A stretch of DNA of 64,000 nt from Haematobia irritans (GCF_050003625.1 NC_134397.1:198731063-198795062), one strand, 5' to 3'. Numbered from the stretch's first letter, positions 44,095 to 56,056 are shown. The notes: generated by a model from the sequence alone, not told the origin. Made by a program: numbers and translations.

Positions 44095-45092
44095 GTATAT
44101 ATAGTAGTAAGTTCGGCCGTGCCGAATCTTAAATACCCACCACCATGAATTAAATATCATAGTTTCCTTTGAAAATTTCAGGGGGATTTGATGACAGATA
44201 TCCCAAGCAGAGCAATTAAACCAGTACACTTCCCGAATATACATTTAAAGATTTTACCTACGAAGACTATATCTGATTCCGGATTTGTGAGAACCATTTT
44301 TGTTTGAGTTTTAAAGGAATCATTAACATCTCTCTCAAAATGATGAAATAACGCCTTGATTTGAAATCTAAAATCTGTAGATTTTCACCTCCTTAATTTA
44401 AATGATTAAGGGAAGTAAAATGTGGTAATTTTCCTCAAGAAGTGAAATCGGTGTACATATAGGTCTTACCAAATGGACCGATAAAAACTAAATATTTAAA
44501 ATTTCAGGCAAATCGAATAAAAACTGCGGTTTCTAGAAACCCAAGGAGTTAAATCGGGAGATCGGCCTTATAGCGGCTATACTAAAACATGGACCGATAC
44601 TCACCGTTTTCGGCATATCTCAGGCAAATTGGAAAACAAAACTACGGATTCTATAAGCCCAAGAAATAAAATCAAGAGATCGGTCTATATGGGGCTATAT
44701 CAAAACATGGACCGATACTCACCATTTTTGACACACCTCTTTATGGTCCTAAAATACCTCTAGATTTCAAATTTCAGGCAAATTGGATAAAAACTAAGGT
44801 TTCTAGAAGCCCAAGAAATAACATCGGGAGATCGGTCTATATGGGAGCTATATCAAAACATTGACCGATACTCACCATTTTTGGCACGCCTCTTTATGGT
44901 CGTAAAATACCTCTAGATTTTCAATTTCAGGCAAATTGGATAAAAACTTATAAGCCCAAGACCCCAAATCGGTAGGTCGGTTTATATTGGGGACTATATA
45001 AAAACCCGGACCGATTTAGTACATCTTTGAACTTGACCTACCTGCAGGCAAAACACGAGTTTATGCAAAATTTCAGCACGATTGCTTCATTA
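44095..45092. repeat. Dispersed repeat with ~170-bp units
   Basis: Starts 'agtaagttcggccgtgccgaatcttaaatacccaccaccatg'. Units contain 'ggagatcggtctatatggg-gctatatcaaaacatggaccgatactcaccatttttggca'. Interrupted at 45093 by a DD37E element and ended at 46489. Confidence 0.65.
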
Positions 45093-46365
45093 AAGGGTGA
45101 TACGGTCAAAAATTTGGTCAATATAAAGTTGACGTATTTCTTTCAATTTTGCATTTAAAAAACTTGAACACCCCTCATTTTGAAGGTGTGTGTGTGTAGA
45201 ATGTTGCTCCTATTTTGATTTTGGAATTCACTCTTCAGTTGTCAAAATGCCGTCCAAGCAAGAAGAGCAACGTATCAAAATTTTGCTCGCGCATCGCGAA
45301 AATCCGAGCTACTCGCACGCAAAGCTGGAAAAATCAACCGTTACAAATGTAATTAAAGTGTTTGGGGAACGTTTGTCGACAGCCAGGAAATCTGGATCGG
45401 GGGGAAATCGAAAACCGGAAGCCGCCGAGACGACAAAGAGAGTTGTCGGTAGTTCCAAGCGAAACCCTAACCTCTCTCTCCGAGATGCCGCAAATAGGCT
45501 GGGTGTATCGTCTACAACCGTGCATCGAGCCAAAAAACGAGCCGGACTTACAAGAAGGTAGTGACTCCAAATCGCGATGATAAACAAAATACGACGGCCA
45601 AAGCGCGATCCCGGAGGCTGTACACGACGATGCTGACGAAGTTTGACTGCGTGGTAATGGACGACGAAACCTACGTCAAAGCCGACTACAAGCAGCTTCC
45701 GGGACAGGAGTTTTATACGGCAAAAAGAAGGGGAAATGTAGCAGATGTTTTCAAGCACATAAAACTGTCAAAGTTCGCAAAGAAATATCTGGTTTGGCAA
45801 GCCATCTGTACCTGTGGCTTGAAAAGCAGCATTTTCATAGCTTCCGGGACTGTCAACCAAGAAATTTACGTGAAAGAGTGTTTGAATAAACGTCTGCTCC
45901 CTTTCCTGAAGAAACACGGTTGTTCCGTACTGTTTTGGCCGGATTTGGCATCTTGCCATTACGGAGAAAAGGCCATGGAGTGGTACGCCGCCAACAACGT
46001 GCAGGTGGTTCCCAAGGACAAGAACTCTCCCAACACGCCAGAGCTCCGCCCAATTGAGAAATACTGGGATATTGTCAAGCGGAACCTAAAGAAGACCAAA
46101 AAACTGCTAAGGACGAGCAGCAGTTCAAGGCAAACTGGCTTTCTGAGGCGAAGAGGTGGACAAGGTGGCTGTACAAAATCTGATGGCAGGTGTCCAGCGT
46201 GAGGCCCGGCAATTCGGATTTGGAAAAGCGAAAACCTAACTGAATATTTTTCCAGAATTTTATACTAATTGAACTTGAAAAAGAAATTTATTTTGAATTT
46301 TAAATAAACGATTTCACCGATTTACACGCGTTTTCCCTTGACCAAATTTTGACCGTATCACCCTT
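45093..46365 (+). mobile_element. DD37E (ITmD37E-like) Tc1/mariner element, 1273 bp
   Basis: TA on both sides (45091-45092 and 46366-46367). Inverted ends 'aagggtgatacggtcaaaa' / 'ttttgaccgtatcaccctt'. The transposase has an N-terminal helix-turn-helix and catalytic blocks MDDETYVKADY, FWPDLASCHYG and NTPELRPIEKYW. There are 37 residues between the second Asp and the Glu. This spacing is the mark of the ITmD37E group. Coding damage makes it inactive. Confidence 0.88.
45247..46202 (+). pseudogene. DD37E transposase pseudogene
   Basis: Starts MPSKQEEQRIKILL at 45247. Compared with the copy at 50.9-52.5 kb it lacks 5 codons in the first helix-turn-helix (near 45328), shifts frame near 45558 where ~10 bases are lost, and shifts again near 46105. 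The catalytic residues themselves are kept. Confidence 0.85.
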
Positions 46366-46489
46366 TATTGAAGACGGTAGCGTGATTACAACAGACAGAC
46401 AGGCCATGGCTATATCGTCTTAGAATTTCTCATGAGGCCCATATTCATTGCCCAAATTTCCTTTGTACTGTGGTTTTTACAACCCACTG
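46366..46489. repeat. Right remainder of the 44.1-kb dispersed repeat
   Basis: 'ttgaagacggtagcgtgattacaacagacagac', then a short end; cut by a TIR element at 46490. Confidence 0.5.
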
Positions 46490-47919
46490 CACCCAGAAAA
46501 AAGTGACCCCTTCTTTAAGTTAAAATGAACTCATTGTGAAGAAAATTGAACTTCGTATAGCGCCAAAGACATTTTTATTTGTTTGAACGATGTGATTTTC
46601 GTAGAAATTAGGTATAAGGCATTCCATATATTAGTTAACATTTTCCTATATTTATGTACCACTATACTACAGAATGAAAAAATTTAACTGATTTGAATTC
46701 ATATATGGAATGATTTTATTGAAATTTTTTCATTCATTTGGACAAATCTTACTTATTTGTGGTAAAACTTTTACTTCATAATTAGAACTGCCTACCGTCG
46801 TTTTTAAATACAATTTTATTTATTTATATAAGCAATTTTATCTTCAATAAAAGACATGTTTTATTAATATATTGAATATATTTATTAGTAATCAACAGCA
46901 TCGACTGTCCTTGAAATATTAGTTTATTATTGCACTATTTCCAATTTCCATGTGATATTATCAACTGTAAAACGCACTTTTTCTTCTTCTTCTTGTACTT
47001 TTCACTTTTAATAAGTTAACGATTTTGTTCTCCTTTTGCAATTTCAATACCTACAAATATAAAAAATCATAAACCATTTTTGTTACAAAAGGTTAGCGTC
47101 ACTGAATATTACCTGATAATTGAAGATTCCAAAATGAAGACAAATGAAAGGGTTGTTATTCTGCTGGTGTTTTCTTTCTTTATACACCACCACGAACATT
47201 GATAGATTTATTTTCAAAAAACGAAAATTTTTCTCACTAATTTAAAATAACAAATATTTTATATATTTTATTTGTTATTTATTATATTATTTTACCATAT
47301 TATTTTTTAACAATCTCTCCGTATACCACAACAACGCGATTCCAACTAAAAAACAACCCACGCGCAAACATATCGATTACACCCACGCGCAAACTCATCG
47401 ATTACGATGACAGGTATCGATTACAGGTAGACAATAGAAATATAGGAAAATTTTCTATATTCTAACAAGTGTGTTTCCTTAAGTTTTGAAAGGATTGCAT
47501 ACTTCTTAGTGCGAATGAACTAAAATATTTTTCTATGCCAAGTGTTGTTCGTATGTATGAAAAACTTTCTATTACAAAGGAAGTCGCAATTATCATTTTA
47601 TAAGAAATTTTACTAATTTTGAGGAAACTTGGTTTCAGTTCGGATTTTGTTTATTTTTACGAATGCTTTGTTATCGGTGAATAAAATTTTCTTGTTTAGT
47701 AGTAAATTCTTATACCCAGCGAAGAAAACTGTATGAGTAAAATTCCATGACTTATTCTAGTTAATGAACTATTCCTAACTGCTTACAGTTTAGGATTTTT
47801 TTACTGAAACAAGTAAATTTTATTATTTCTCACAAAAATTTACCTTAATGGTAATAAAATGGATAAACCATATTGATGAACATTTTTTCCTTTAGTTTCG
47901 AGGCAATTTTTTCTGGGTG
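46490..47919. mobile_element. 1.43-kb TIR element (CACCCAGAAAAAA)
   Basis: Ends 'cacccagaaaaaa' / 'ttttttctgggtg' with TG dinucleotides outside. The interior is AT-rich without a believable ORF. 47320-47430 contains 'cacccacgcgcaaac-atcgatta' repeated twice. Confidence 0.6.
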
Positions 47920-48065
47920 TGTATACTTATTTTATTTTAACGGTATTCGAGACAAAAATTTACAAAAAATATTCTACGGTATAAAAGGAATAAATTAATA
48001 AGTGCGACAATAAGATAAAAAGGTAGCACAAAAATGTAAAAGTATATCAAAAATGTAAAAGTATA

Positions 48066-49366
48066 TACCGTGCTTGGAAAACTGTTTGAAAGACTTTTAT
48101 GCAACCGATTGGAAACCATTATAACTTCGAAGAATATTATTCCATATCATCAATTTGGGTTCAGAAAACAACACTCAACGATAGATCAGGTTCATAGGGT
48201 AACAAATTACATAGAAGAGGCTTTTGAACATAGAAAAGTCTGCTCTGCAGTATTCTTAGATATTTCCCAAGCTTTTGATAGAGTGAACCATGCTGGCCTT
48301 ATTCAAAAAATTAGTACGCTACTACCGCTTAAATTTTGTTATATTCTTCAATCGTACTTGGAAGATCGATACTTTAGAGTTCGTTACGAAAATTCATATA
48401 GTGAGTTACATCAAATCACATCTGGTGTTCCACAAGGAAGCATTCTGGGCCCCACGTTATACCTTTTGTATACCCACGACGTTCCGACGAGCGAAAACTG
48501 TTTCATAGGTACCTTTGCGGATGATACGGTCATCATGTCGACTGGTTTAAACACTGTAGAAACCAAACAAAACTTGCAATTAACATTGAATAGCTTATAT
48601 AAGTGGACGACAGATTGGGATCTAAAATTAAACAGTAACAAATCAATTCACATAGATTTCGCTCTAAATCAAATAACATACAATCCTCTATTCATAAATG
48701 GAAACCAGATTCCTCATTCGCATTCAGCAAAATATCTCGGGATTACATTAGATTCCAAACTCAAGTGGCATGAACATATCGACAAAAAACAAGTAGAATT
48801 GAAGGCAAAATACCGAGAACTCCAATGGCTACTTGGACGCAATTCCATCCTATCTCTTGACAACAAACTTATGATTTATAACCAAGTACTAAAGCCTGTT
48901 TGGTTATATGGCATACAACTCTGGGGATGTGCAAAAGCTACCCATATTGAGAAAATACAACGCTTCCAAAACAAAGTTCTACGAAACGCGGTAAACGCGC
49001 CATGGTATATTAGGAATAGCGATCTGCATCGGGACCTGCAAGTAAAAACCGTAAAGGAAGAAATAGTAAACCTCGCAAAGAGGCATAATGAAAGACTGCA
49101 ACAACATGTAAACATGGGAGCAGCAGAACTTTCTCAAATTGGCAACATGAGAAGAAGATTACAAAGATTTAAGCCGCATGACCTTATTACTCGCTTTACA
49201 ACCAGTTAAATTTTGCTTTTAATTTATGAATCATTAATTAATTAACATTACAAAATTCCTTAATTAAACTACTGGTTAGTCACTACTGTATAAAGAGACT
49301 AGTTGTAGTTAATATAAGCATAGTATGATTGTAGAAATTGCTTAAATAAAAAAAAAAAAAAAAAAA
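48066..49366 (+). mobile_element. Jockey-type non-LTR retrotransposon, 5'-truncated
   Basis: Open from the truncation point to 49209, then a 3' UTR and a run of about 20 A (to 49366). Only the second half of the reverse transcriptase and the C-terminal region are left. Lack of stops suggests a young insertion. Confidence 0.85.
48070..49209 (+). CDS. Partial non-LTR reverse transcriptase ORF
   Basis: 379 residues, intact frame. Catalytic signatures: FLDISQAFDRV (62-72), SGVPQGSILGP (118-128) and FADD (149-152), then AKYLGITLD (about 217-226) and a thumb/C-terminal region. No RNase H, as usual for the Jockey lineage. Endonuclease and the first RT motifs are missing because of 5' truncation, so it cannot be functional on its own. 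Confidence 0.85.
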   Translation: MLGKLFERLLCNRLETIITSKNIIPYHQFGFRKQHSTIDQVHRVTNYIEEAFEHRKVCSAVFLDISQAFDRVNHAGLIQKISTLLPLKFCYILQSYLEDRYFRVRYENSYSELHQITSGVPQGSILGPTLYLLYTHDVPTSENCFIGTFADDTVIMSTGLNTVETKQNLQLTLNSLYKWTTDWDLKLNSNKSIHIDFALNQITYNPLFINGNQIPHSHSAKYLGITLDSKLKWHEHIDKKQVELKAKYRELQWLLGRNSILSLDNKLMIYNQVLKPVWLYGIQLWGCAKATHIEKIQRFQNKVLRNAVNAPWYIRNSDLHRDLQVKTVKEEIVNLAKRHNERLQQHVNMGAAELSQIGNMRRRLQRFKPHDLITRFTTS

Positions 49367-49369
49367 TAT

Positions 49370-50195
49370 CTTTTACAGGTACAACGACAAAAAATGACAT
49401 AAAAGTATAATCGTATGAAAAAACAGAAAAATTGTTTACATCTAGTCTTTACATAAATTCAAAAAAAGAATTATGTCTTTAGTCATAACATTTATTAACC
49501 ATACTAATTTTAATAAATTTGAATGTGACTTAAAGTAACTGTCTATCATAGCGAATTGAAAACGTGTGTGAGTCTTGGAATATTCTAATTAATTTCAAAA
49601 ATAATTTATATGATTAGAATAGGCATTAAATAAAGTTCAAGAAGCAATTGTTAATAGTCAACCAGTTGGACTAGATGTTGTTGCAGCTGTTGGTCAGTAG
49701 CAAATAACAAGCAAATAAACCCACTACGGATATATTCATTAGTGTGTGTTTTACGTTTAATGTTAAACAAAACAAAAAAAATAATAAGTTGGGTTTTAAT
49801 AAAATATTAAAAGAATGTTCAGAGACCGCGTCTGCAATATTTGGCCTTGAAATGAAAAAAAAAATGTATAATATACGAGATTGATACAATTTTCACACTT
49901 CCCTGTGTTTTAATATACCTCATTCACATTATACCTCATTCACATTACACTTCTTCTTTAACTAGATTTCAACTGTCATTTGCTCTATAAAAAAGGATTT
50001 CAAACCCTGTTTGAATCGATTTCGAGCCTAATGTCAATAAGGGATTACTAGGATTTTATTTGATATTGGGGTTTACAATACAAGATGCGTTATTTCTGGT
50101 GGGGGCTACAATATCAGCGACGTAATCAAATTTTATTTGGGGTGGGTGCACAAACTGAAAAATGATTGACTTAAGAAAGCTTACGTTCTAAATTA
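49370..50195. other. AT-rich spacer
   Basis: No gene seen. It contains 'cctcattcacatta' twice (49918-49945) and scattered short repeats. Confidence 0.3.
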
Positions 50196-50465
50196 AAAGC
50201 AATCATCTTGCCATCTTCAATTTATACCAATGGTGGTGAATGTATGTGATCGCATGGCTAATAAGACCAAATTGACAAAAGATTTGCACTTTAATTTATG
50301 CTTAATTTTTTAAACTTTTTTTTTATTAATATTATATAGTTGCTTTCGCCGCGACAGATTCAGAACAAATGCTAATGCTAATTAAAAGATTTATTAGGTT
50401 TATAATTTAAATCTACTGGTGGATGTGGTGGTAAATCTTTCTCAACTGAAAAAATAGAAACTAGT
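50196..50465 (-). other. Duplicated block with a possible last exon (50378-50445)
   Basis: This ~270-bp block is repeated, diverged, at 54256-54562. On the minus strand a good acceptor (ctattttttcag, ending at 50446) opens a 22-codon frame to a TAG at 50378-50380: ...EKDLPPHPPVDLNYKPNKSFN. The second copy has lost the AG and has a frame-shifting length change. It could be the 3' exon of an unseen gene or a conserved non-coding block next to PEBP6. Confidence 0.35.
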
Positions 50466-50469
50466 ATCA

Positions 50470-50855
50470 AATAGAGGTGTGCGCGTGAGTAATAGTTTAC
50501 TCACGCTCACTCACACTCACGACTGAGAAATCATACTCACGCCCACTCACGCACGATATTTTTTGGTAGGACATTTGTAACGAATTATGGCCTTCAAACG
50601 ACCGACAAAGTCATCACACGCTATTCGAAAGTGGCTCTGCGGTATTTCCGGCGAAGCGCCATCTTTGTTGTGCCAGTTTGGCCTCATGCATAAAAGTCCA
50701 ACGGTTTGTACGGTAAAAAATGAAGCGAGGAACTTTCTTTTGACGTCATTCTTGGTACTGAGTCCTTTTGAACTAACTGTCGAAGACGGATCGCTCTTCA
50801 CCACGACAATGCGAGCTGTAACATATTGGAAATTTCTTTGATAACAGCAATGATA
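50470..50855. repeat. Possible hAT end with CGTGAGT/ACTCACG repeats
   Basis: 'gaggtgtgcgcgtgagtaatag' followed by many 'actcacg' motifs matches, inverted, the region 57360-57510 that ends 'gtgtacacctc'. These look like the two kinds of end of one hAT-like family. A weak coding frame on either strand (50547-50841) could not be assigned. Confidence 0.4.
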
Positions 50856-52478
50856 AAGGGTGTTACGGTCAAAATGTGGTCAAGGAAAACGCGTGTAAAT
50901 CGGTGAAATCGTTTATTTAAAAAATCAAATTAAATTTATTTTTCAAGTTCAATAAGTATAAAATTCAGGAAAAATATTCAGTTAGGCTTTCGCTTTTCCA
51001 AATCCGAATTGCCGGGCCTCACGCTTGACATCTGCCATCAGATTTTGTACAGCCACCTTGTCCACCTTCTTCGCCGCAGAAAGCCAGTTTGCCTTGAACT
51101 GCTGCTCGTCCTTGGCAGTTTTTTGGTCTTCTTTAGGTTCCGCTTGACAATAGCCCAGTATTTCTCAATTGGGCGGAGCTCTGGCGTGTTGGGAGGGTTC
51201 TTATCCTTGGGAACCACCTGCACGTTGTTGGCGGCGTACCACTCCATGGCCTTTTTTACCGTAATGGCAAGATGCCAAATCCGGCCAAAACAGTACGGAA
51301 CAACCGTGTTTCTTCAGGAAAGGCAGCAGACGTTTATTCAAACGCTCTTTCACGTAAATTTCTTGGTTGACAGTCGCGGAAGCTATGAAAATGCTGCTTT
51401 TCAAGCCACAGGTACAGATGGCTTGCCAAACCAGATATTTCTTTGCGAACTTTGACAGTTGTATGTGCTTGAAAATATCTGCTACCTTTCCCCTTCCTTT
51501 TGCCGTATAAAACTCCTGTCCCGGAAGCTGCTTGTAGTCGGCTTTGACGTAGGTTTCGTCGTACATTACCACGCAGTCAAACTTCGTCAGCATCTTCGTG
51601 TACAGCCTCCTGGATCGCGCTTTGGCCGTCGTATTTTGTTTATCATCGCGATTTGGAGTCACTACCTTTATTCAAACACTCTTTCACGTAAATTTCTCGG
51701 TTGACAGTCCCGGAAGCTATGAAAATGCTGCTTTTCAAGCCACAGGTACAGATGGCTTGCCAAACCAGATATTTCTTTGCGAACTTTGACAGTTTTATGT
51801 GCTTGAAAATATCTTCTACCTTTCCCCTTCCTTTTGCCGTATAAAACTCCTGTCCCGGAAGCTGCTTGTAGTCGGCTTTGACGTAGGTTTCGTCGTCCAT
51901 TACCACGCAGTCAAACTTCGTCAGCATCGTCGTGTACAGCCTCCGGGATCGCGCTTTGGCCGTTGTATTTTGTGTATCATCGCGATTTGGGGTCACTACC
52001 TTCTTGTAAGTCGATAGTCCGGCTCGTTTTTTTTTGCTCGATGCACGGTTGTAGACGATACACCCAGCTTATTTGCGGCATCTCGGAGAGAGAGGTTAGG
52101 GTTTCGCTTGAAACTACCGGTAACTCTCTTTGTCGTCTCGGCGGCTTCCGGTTTTCGATTTCCCCCCGATCCAGACTTCCTGTCTGTCGACAAACGTTCC
52201 CCAAACACTTTAATTACATTTGTAACGGTTGATTTGGCAACTTTTAGCGATTTTGCCAGCTTTGCGTGCGAGTAGCTCGGATTTTCGCGATGCGCGAGCA
52301 AAATTTTGATACGCTGCTCTTCTTGCTTGGACGGCATTTTGACAACTGAAGAGTGAATTCCAAAATCAAAATAGGAGCAACATTCTACACACACACACCT
52401 TCAAAATGGGGGCTGTTCAGGTTTTTTAAATGCAAAATTGAAAGAAATACGTCAAGTTTATATTGACCAATCACCCTT
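50856..52478 (-). mobile_element. DD37E element with internal tandem duplication, 1623 bp
   Basis: TA on both sides (50854-50855 and 52479-52480); ends as in the 45.1-kb copy. A 335-bp segment is present twice in tandem (51332-51666 and 51667-52001), the two copies differing at about 11 sites. Confidence 0.88.
51038..52337 (-). pseudogene. DD37E transposase pseudogene with repeated segment
   Basis: Starts MPSKQEEQRIK at 52337, N-terminal DNA-binding part to 51996, then the region from TPNRDDKQN to KECLNK twice, then the catalytic WPDLASCHYG and PELRPIEKYW parts. Frames are broken at about 52010 and 51250. One repeat has MYDETY in place of MDDETY, i.e. a changed residue next to the first catalytic Asp. 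Confidence 0.85.
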
Positions 52479-53498
52479 TAGTATCAATCGCCGAAGCCAA
52501 TTAAAAAACAACTATATACGGCCGTAAGTTCGGCCAGGCCGAATCTTATTTACCCTCCACCATGGATTGCGTAGAAACTTCTACGAAATACTGTCACTGA
52601 ATCAGATGAATTTTGGTCTTCCAAGAGGCTCCGGAGGTCAAATCTGGTGATCGGTTTATATGGGGGCTATATATAATTATGGACCGATGTGGACCATTTT
52701 TGGTATGATCATTAGAGACCATATACTAATACCATGTACCAAATTTCAGCAGGATCGGATGAAATTTGCTTCTCTTAAATAGAGGCTCCGCAAGCCAAAT
52801 CTGGGGATCGGTTTATATGGTGACTATATATAATTATGTATCGATGTGGAGCAATTTTTGCACGATTGTTATAGATCATATGCTGACACCATGTACCAAA
52901 TTTCAGCCGGATCGGATGAAATTTGCTTCTCTTAGAGGTTCCGCAAGCAAATTTAGGGGTCCGTTTATATGGGGGCTATACGTAAAAGTGGACCGATATC
53001 GCCCATTTGCAATACCATCCGACCTACATCAATAACAACTACTTGTGTCAAGTTTCAAGTCGATAGCTTGTTTCGTTCGGAAGTTAACGTGATTTCAACA
53101 GACGGACGGACGGACATGCTCAGATCGACTCAGAATTTCACCACGACCCAGAATATATGTACTTTATGGGGTCTTAGAGCAATACTTCGATGTTTTACAA
53201 AAGTGGGCCATATCGGTCCATAGATTTTTAATCTGCCTTTTTTGTCAATTTAGAAGACGATAGCTTGTTTCGTTCGGAAGTTAGCGTGATTTCAACAGAC
53301 GGACATGCTCAGATCGACTCAGAATTTCATCACGACCCAGAATATATGTACTTTATGGGGTCTTAGAGCAATACTTCGATGTGTTACAAAAGTGGGCCAT
53401 ATCGGTCCATAAATTTTTTATCTGCCTTTTTTTGCCAATTTAGAAGACGATTTTAAGGAGTTTTAAGATACCTTGCCATCGGCAAGTATTACCACAAC
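52479..53498. repeat. Dispersed 'ttatacc' repeat copy
   Basis: Contains 'agttcggccaggccgaatctt', 'accctccaccatggattgcgtagaaacttc', several 'gatcggtttatatgggggctata' units and a duplicated end (53250-53420 repeats 53050-53230). Confidence 0.7.
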
Positions 53499-54255
53499 CC
53501 ACACAGAAAACAATTTCCGTAGTTAAACTAACGCTAAATTAAACTTATTTTTATTGCAAAAAAATATTTGTTTGTAGTTAAATTTTATTATTTTTTGCGA
53601 AATTTTCCACAGCTTAATGAAAATTTCGTTTTTTTAAGTATGTCTCAAACATTTTAAGAACTAAACGTGAGTACAAAGTTCAATGACCGTAGACATAAGT
53701 TCAATATGAACTAAAGCAAATGAACATTTTCGTACGATTCCCAAAAATAGTAAGAATCAAGTAAGAATCAAGAAACGCTTGATGTGTTTAGAATGCATGT
53801 TTTGGAGATACCTCAAACGGAGTGGCAAAAGTGCTTCGACAAGTGGTTCAAACGCATTCAAACGTGTATAGATTTTAATGAAAAATAATAATAATAATAA
53901 ATAAAAAATTAAGTGATTTTCGACTTTTAATATTTGTTTTTGTTCACTATCTCTAATCCCTTCATATTAAAAAGAACTCTAGTAAACTCAGCTATTATTG
54001 AAAATCCAGATGATTTGATTTTTTTTACAATAAATATATTTTAAGGTACTAATTTGTCTTAAAGCTAATATTTTACAAACCTAAAGTTAGCTCATTTAAT
54101 TTATTTGTTGTCTCAGTATATTTACAATTAATTACAAACATAATTTGTGAGTTTTGCCTGATTTAGTCTCAAGCCTATTTGAAACTATAAATTATGGATT
54201 AGAAAAAGGTCATTTTGTTTTAGCTTTAAATGACTAATGACCACTACTTACCTAT
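53499..54255. other. Insertion of unknown type in the dispersed repeat, then AT-rich DNA
   Basis: The repeat stops abruptly at 'cacaaccca' and 'cacagaaaacaatttccgtag' begins, like the CACCCAGAAAA ends seen elsewhere. A matching right end was not found. No gene. Confidence 0.35.
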
Positions 54256-54562
54256 ATCCCAGATTAAAATCAACAATCTTACCACCATCAATAAGATGGT
54301 GAATTTAGGTGATCGCGTGGCGAACAAGACTAGTCCGATAAAAGATTTGCATTTTAATTTATGCTTAATTTTTTAATTTTTGGGTTTGTTTTTTTTTTTT
54401 TTTACTTTTTTATTATTATTATTTAGTTGCTTTCGCCGCAGCAGATGCAGAGCAGATGATAATGCTAATTAAAAGATTTATTAGGTTTATAACTTAAATC
54501 TACCGGTTGATGTTGGTGCATGTGGTGGTGGTTGATCTTTCTCAATCGCAGAAAAGAAGAAA
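54256..54562 (-). other. Second copy of the 50.2-kb block, exon-like part broken
   Basis: Aligns with 50196-50465 through 'tgatcgcgtggc', 'aaagatttgca-tttaatttatgcttaattttt' and 'gttgctttcgccgc'. The position of the acceptor AG is GA here and the frame ends early in TAA. It lies just 3' of PEBP6. Confidence 0.4.
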
Positions 54563-54704
54563 CTAGTTTGAAATTCGGTGGTGATGTCTTACGTTTTGAA
54601 ACGCCAATATATTGGACATTACAAAACACAATCTGGATGAATCTATCTATCGATCGATGGATTTATGCAACAAGGCAATATAGAATTATTTTTCCATGCC
54701 TTTA

Positions 54705-55398
54705 TTAAAATCCTAATTGCTTGTGTAATTCAGGAACATAATCATCAAACTGAGCCTGGAAAAAGTTACCAGCCAAGGGAACTTTCTCTATACCATGTTT
54801 CTCAATGAATTTACGGGTGGAGAAATTTTCACGACCAGCTCCTTGTGTTTTCGACAGATGTTTCTCATCGAATTCCAATTTTTTAGGTTGTTTAAACAAC
54901 AAGAATGTATAGCGATGTAGACCAGTGTCTTTGGGTGCTCCGGAACCCACATATTCAGTTAGAACTTCACCTTTATGCAATTGATCACCGGGTATATTGA
55001 CCACCAACCAATGATGCCATTCTCTCATAGATGGTTCCTTGCGTGAAGGTGCATCGGGATCGGTCATGACAAGGGTATAATAGGTACCAGCCTCGGCTTG
55101 CCATTCTACTTTTGGTTGATTTTTCACCTGGGTAGGAGTTAACTCTACACCTTTGTCAGCCAAAATTCCATTGTCATAGGTAATCTAGAATTTATACAAA
55201 TGACAATTATCCAATAGGGATAGTCTTGAAGTCCTCATTTGGGCTCATACATACCTTTAGAAAATGTTTTGGTCCTTCGTCCACTACATCGGGTACCACT
55301 TCCAAATGTTTCATAAATTTCGTTACCTCACTATCCTCAGCATTAACAATGGCTAAGCCACCGACAAGACATATGGCCAACAACACTTTAAAGGTCAT
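54705..55398 (-). CDS. Phosphatidylethanolamine-binding protein, secreted type (PEBP6)
   Basis: Exons 55255-55398 (48 codons) and 54705-55184 with a 70-bp intron; 207 residues. The leader [20 protein letters not shown] is a clear signal peptide with a likely cut after Ala20. The pocket motifs are the most canonical of the six: TDPDAPSR (89-96), [13 protein letters not shown] (102-114), [14 protein letters not shown]. This gene may keep the ancestral binding function. Splice junction K|ITYDNG is in the common PEBP position. The stretch 3' of it is a duplicated block also found at 50.2 kb. Confidence 0.92.
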
Positions 55399-56056
55399 CT
55401 TTCCAAATTCTCTTTCGCCTCAGAGATATCTCGGAGTTATTATGAAAATTACTACTTTTGAGATCTGTATTGTGTTGGGGTTAATAGTTAACTGAATTTC
55501 TGCATGTTTAAAATCTCAGTTTTAAGCTTCATTCGAACAGCTGGTGTTGATGGAACATGTTTTAGGTTTGATGACGATGATGTTGATCGGGGTATCATAT
55601 GATCGAGCTTTTGTTTTCATTCTTTCGAGCGTTTAGTTTAAGATATAAAGCTCTTGGACTGCAGTCACGCTATACACGAAAAATAATATGGGTGCACTAA
55701 AACAAATTATATTAAATGAATTGGTTGTAGCATATCTTAAAAATTAAAATATATTAAAGAAACAGAACGACTTATACACAAATGGGTACAGATGGGTGAT
55801 GGAAAATACAATTTTTAAGAAAGTACAAAAAGGTATATTTTTGAGCGAAAAAGTACTTTTCACTAAAATTCAACAAAAAATCCATTGGAAGATTATTGTC
55901 AAGGGCTCCTTTAGACTGAATTTTAAAGAAAATAAAATTTTGTTTGTCAACTCCTCAATATTAAATATTTTTGTTTTTAGTTTTATATACGCTTACAAAG
56001 ACTACCGTAGTATTGTAATCACGGTTGCCGCAGTTGTACTTCATCAATTTTCTGTA
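55399..56056. other. PEBP6 upstream region
   Basis: No repeat recognised and no TATA box in the first 100 bp. 'gatataaag' at 55640 is on the other strand. Confidence 0.3.

Noticed and set aside
45309..45758. 149-residue minus frame over the DD37E transposase
   Set aside because: Shadow of the transposase coding strand, which shows the real motifs.
50547..50841. Overlapping frames on both strands as a hAT transposase fragment
   Set aside because: No convincing zinc finger or catalytic motif; listed only as a possible hAT end.
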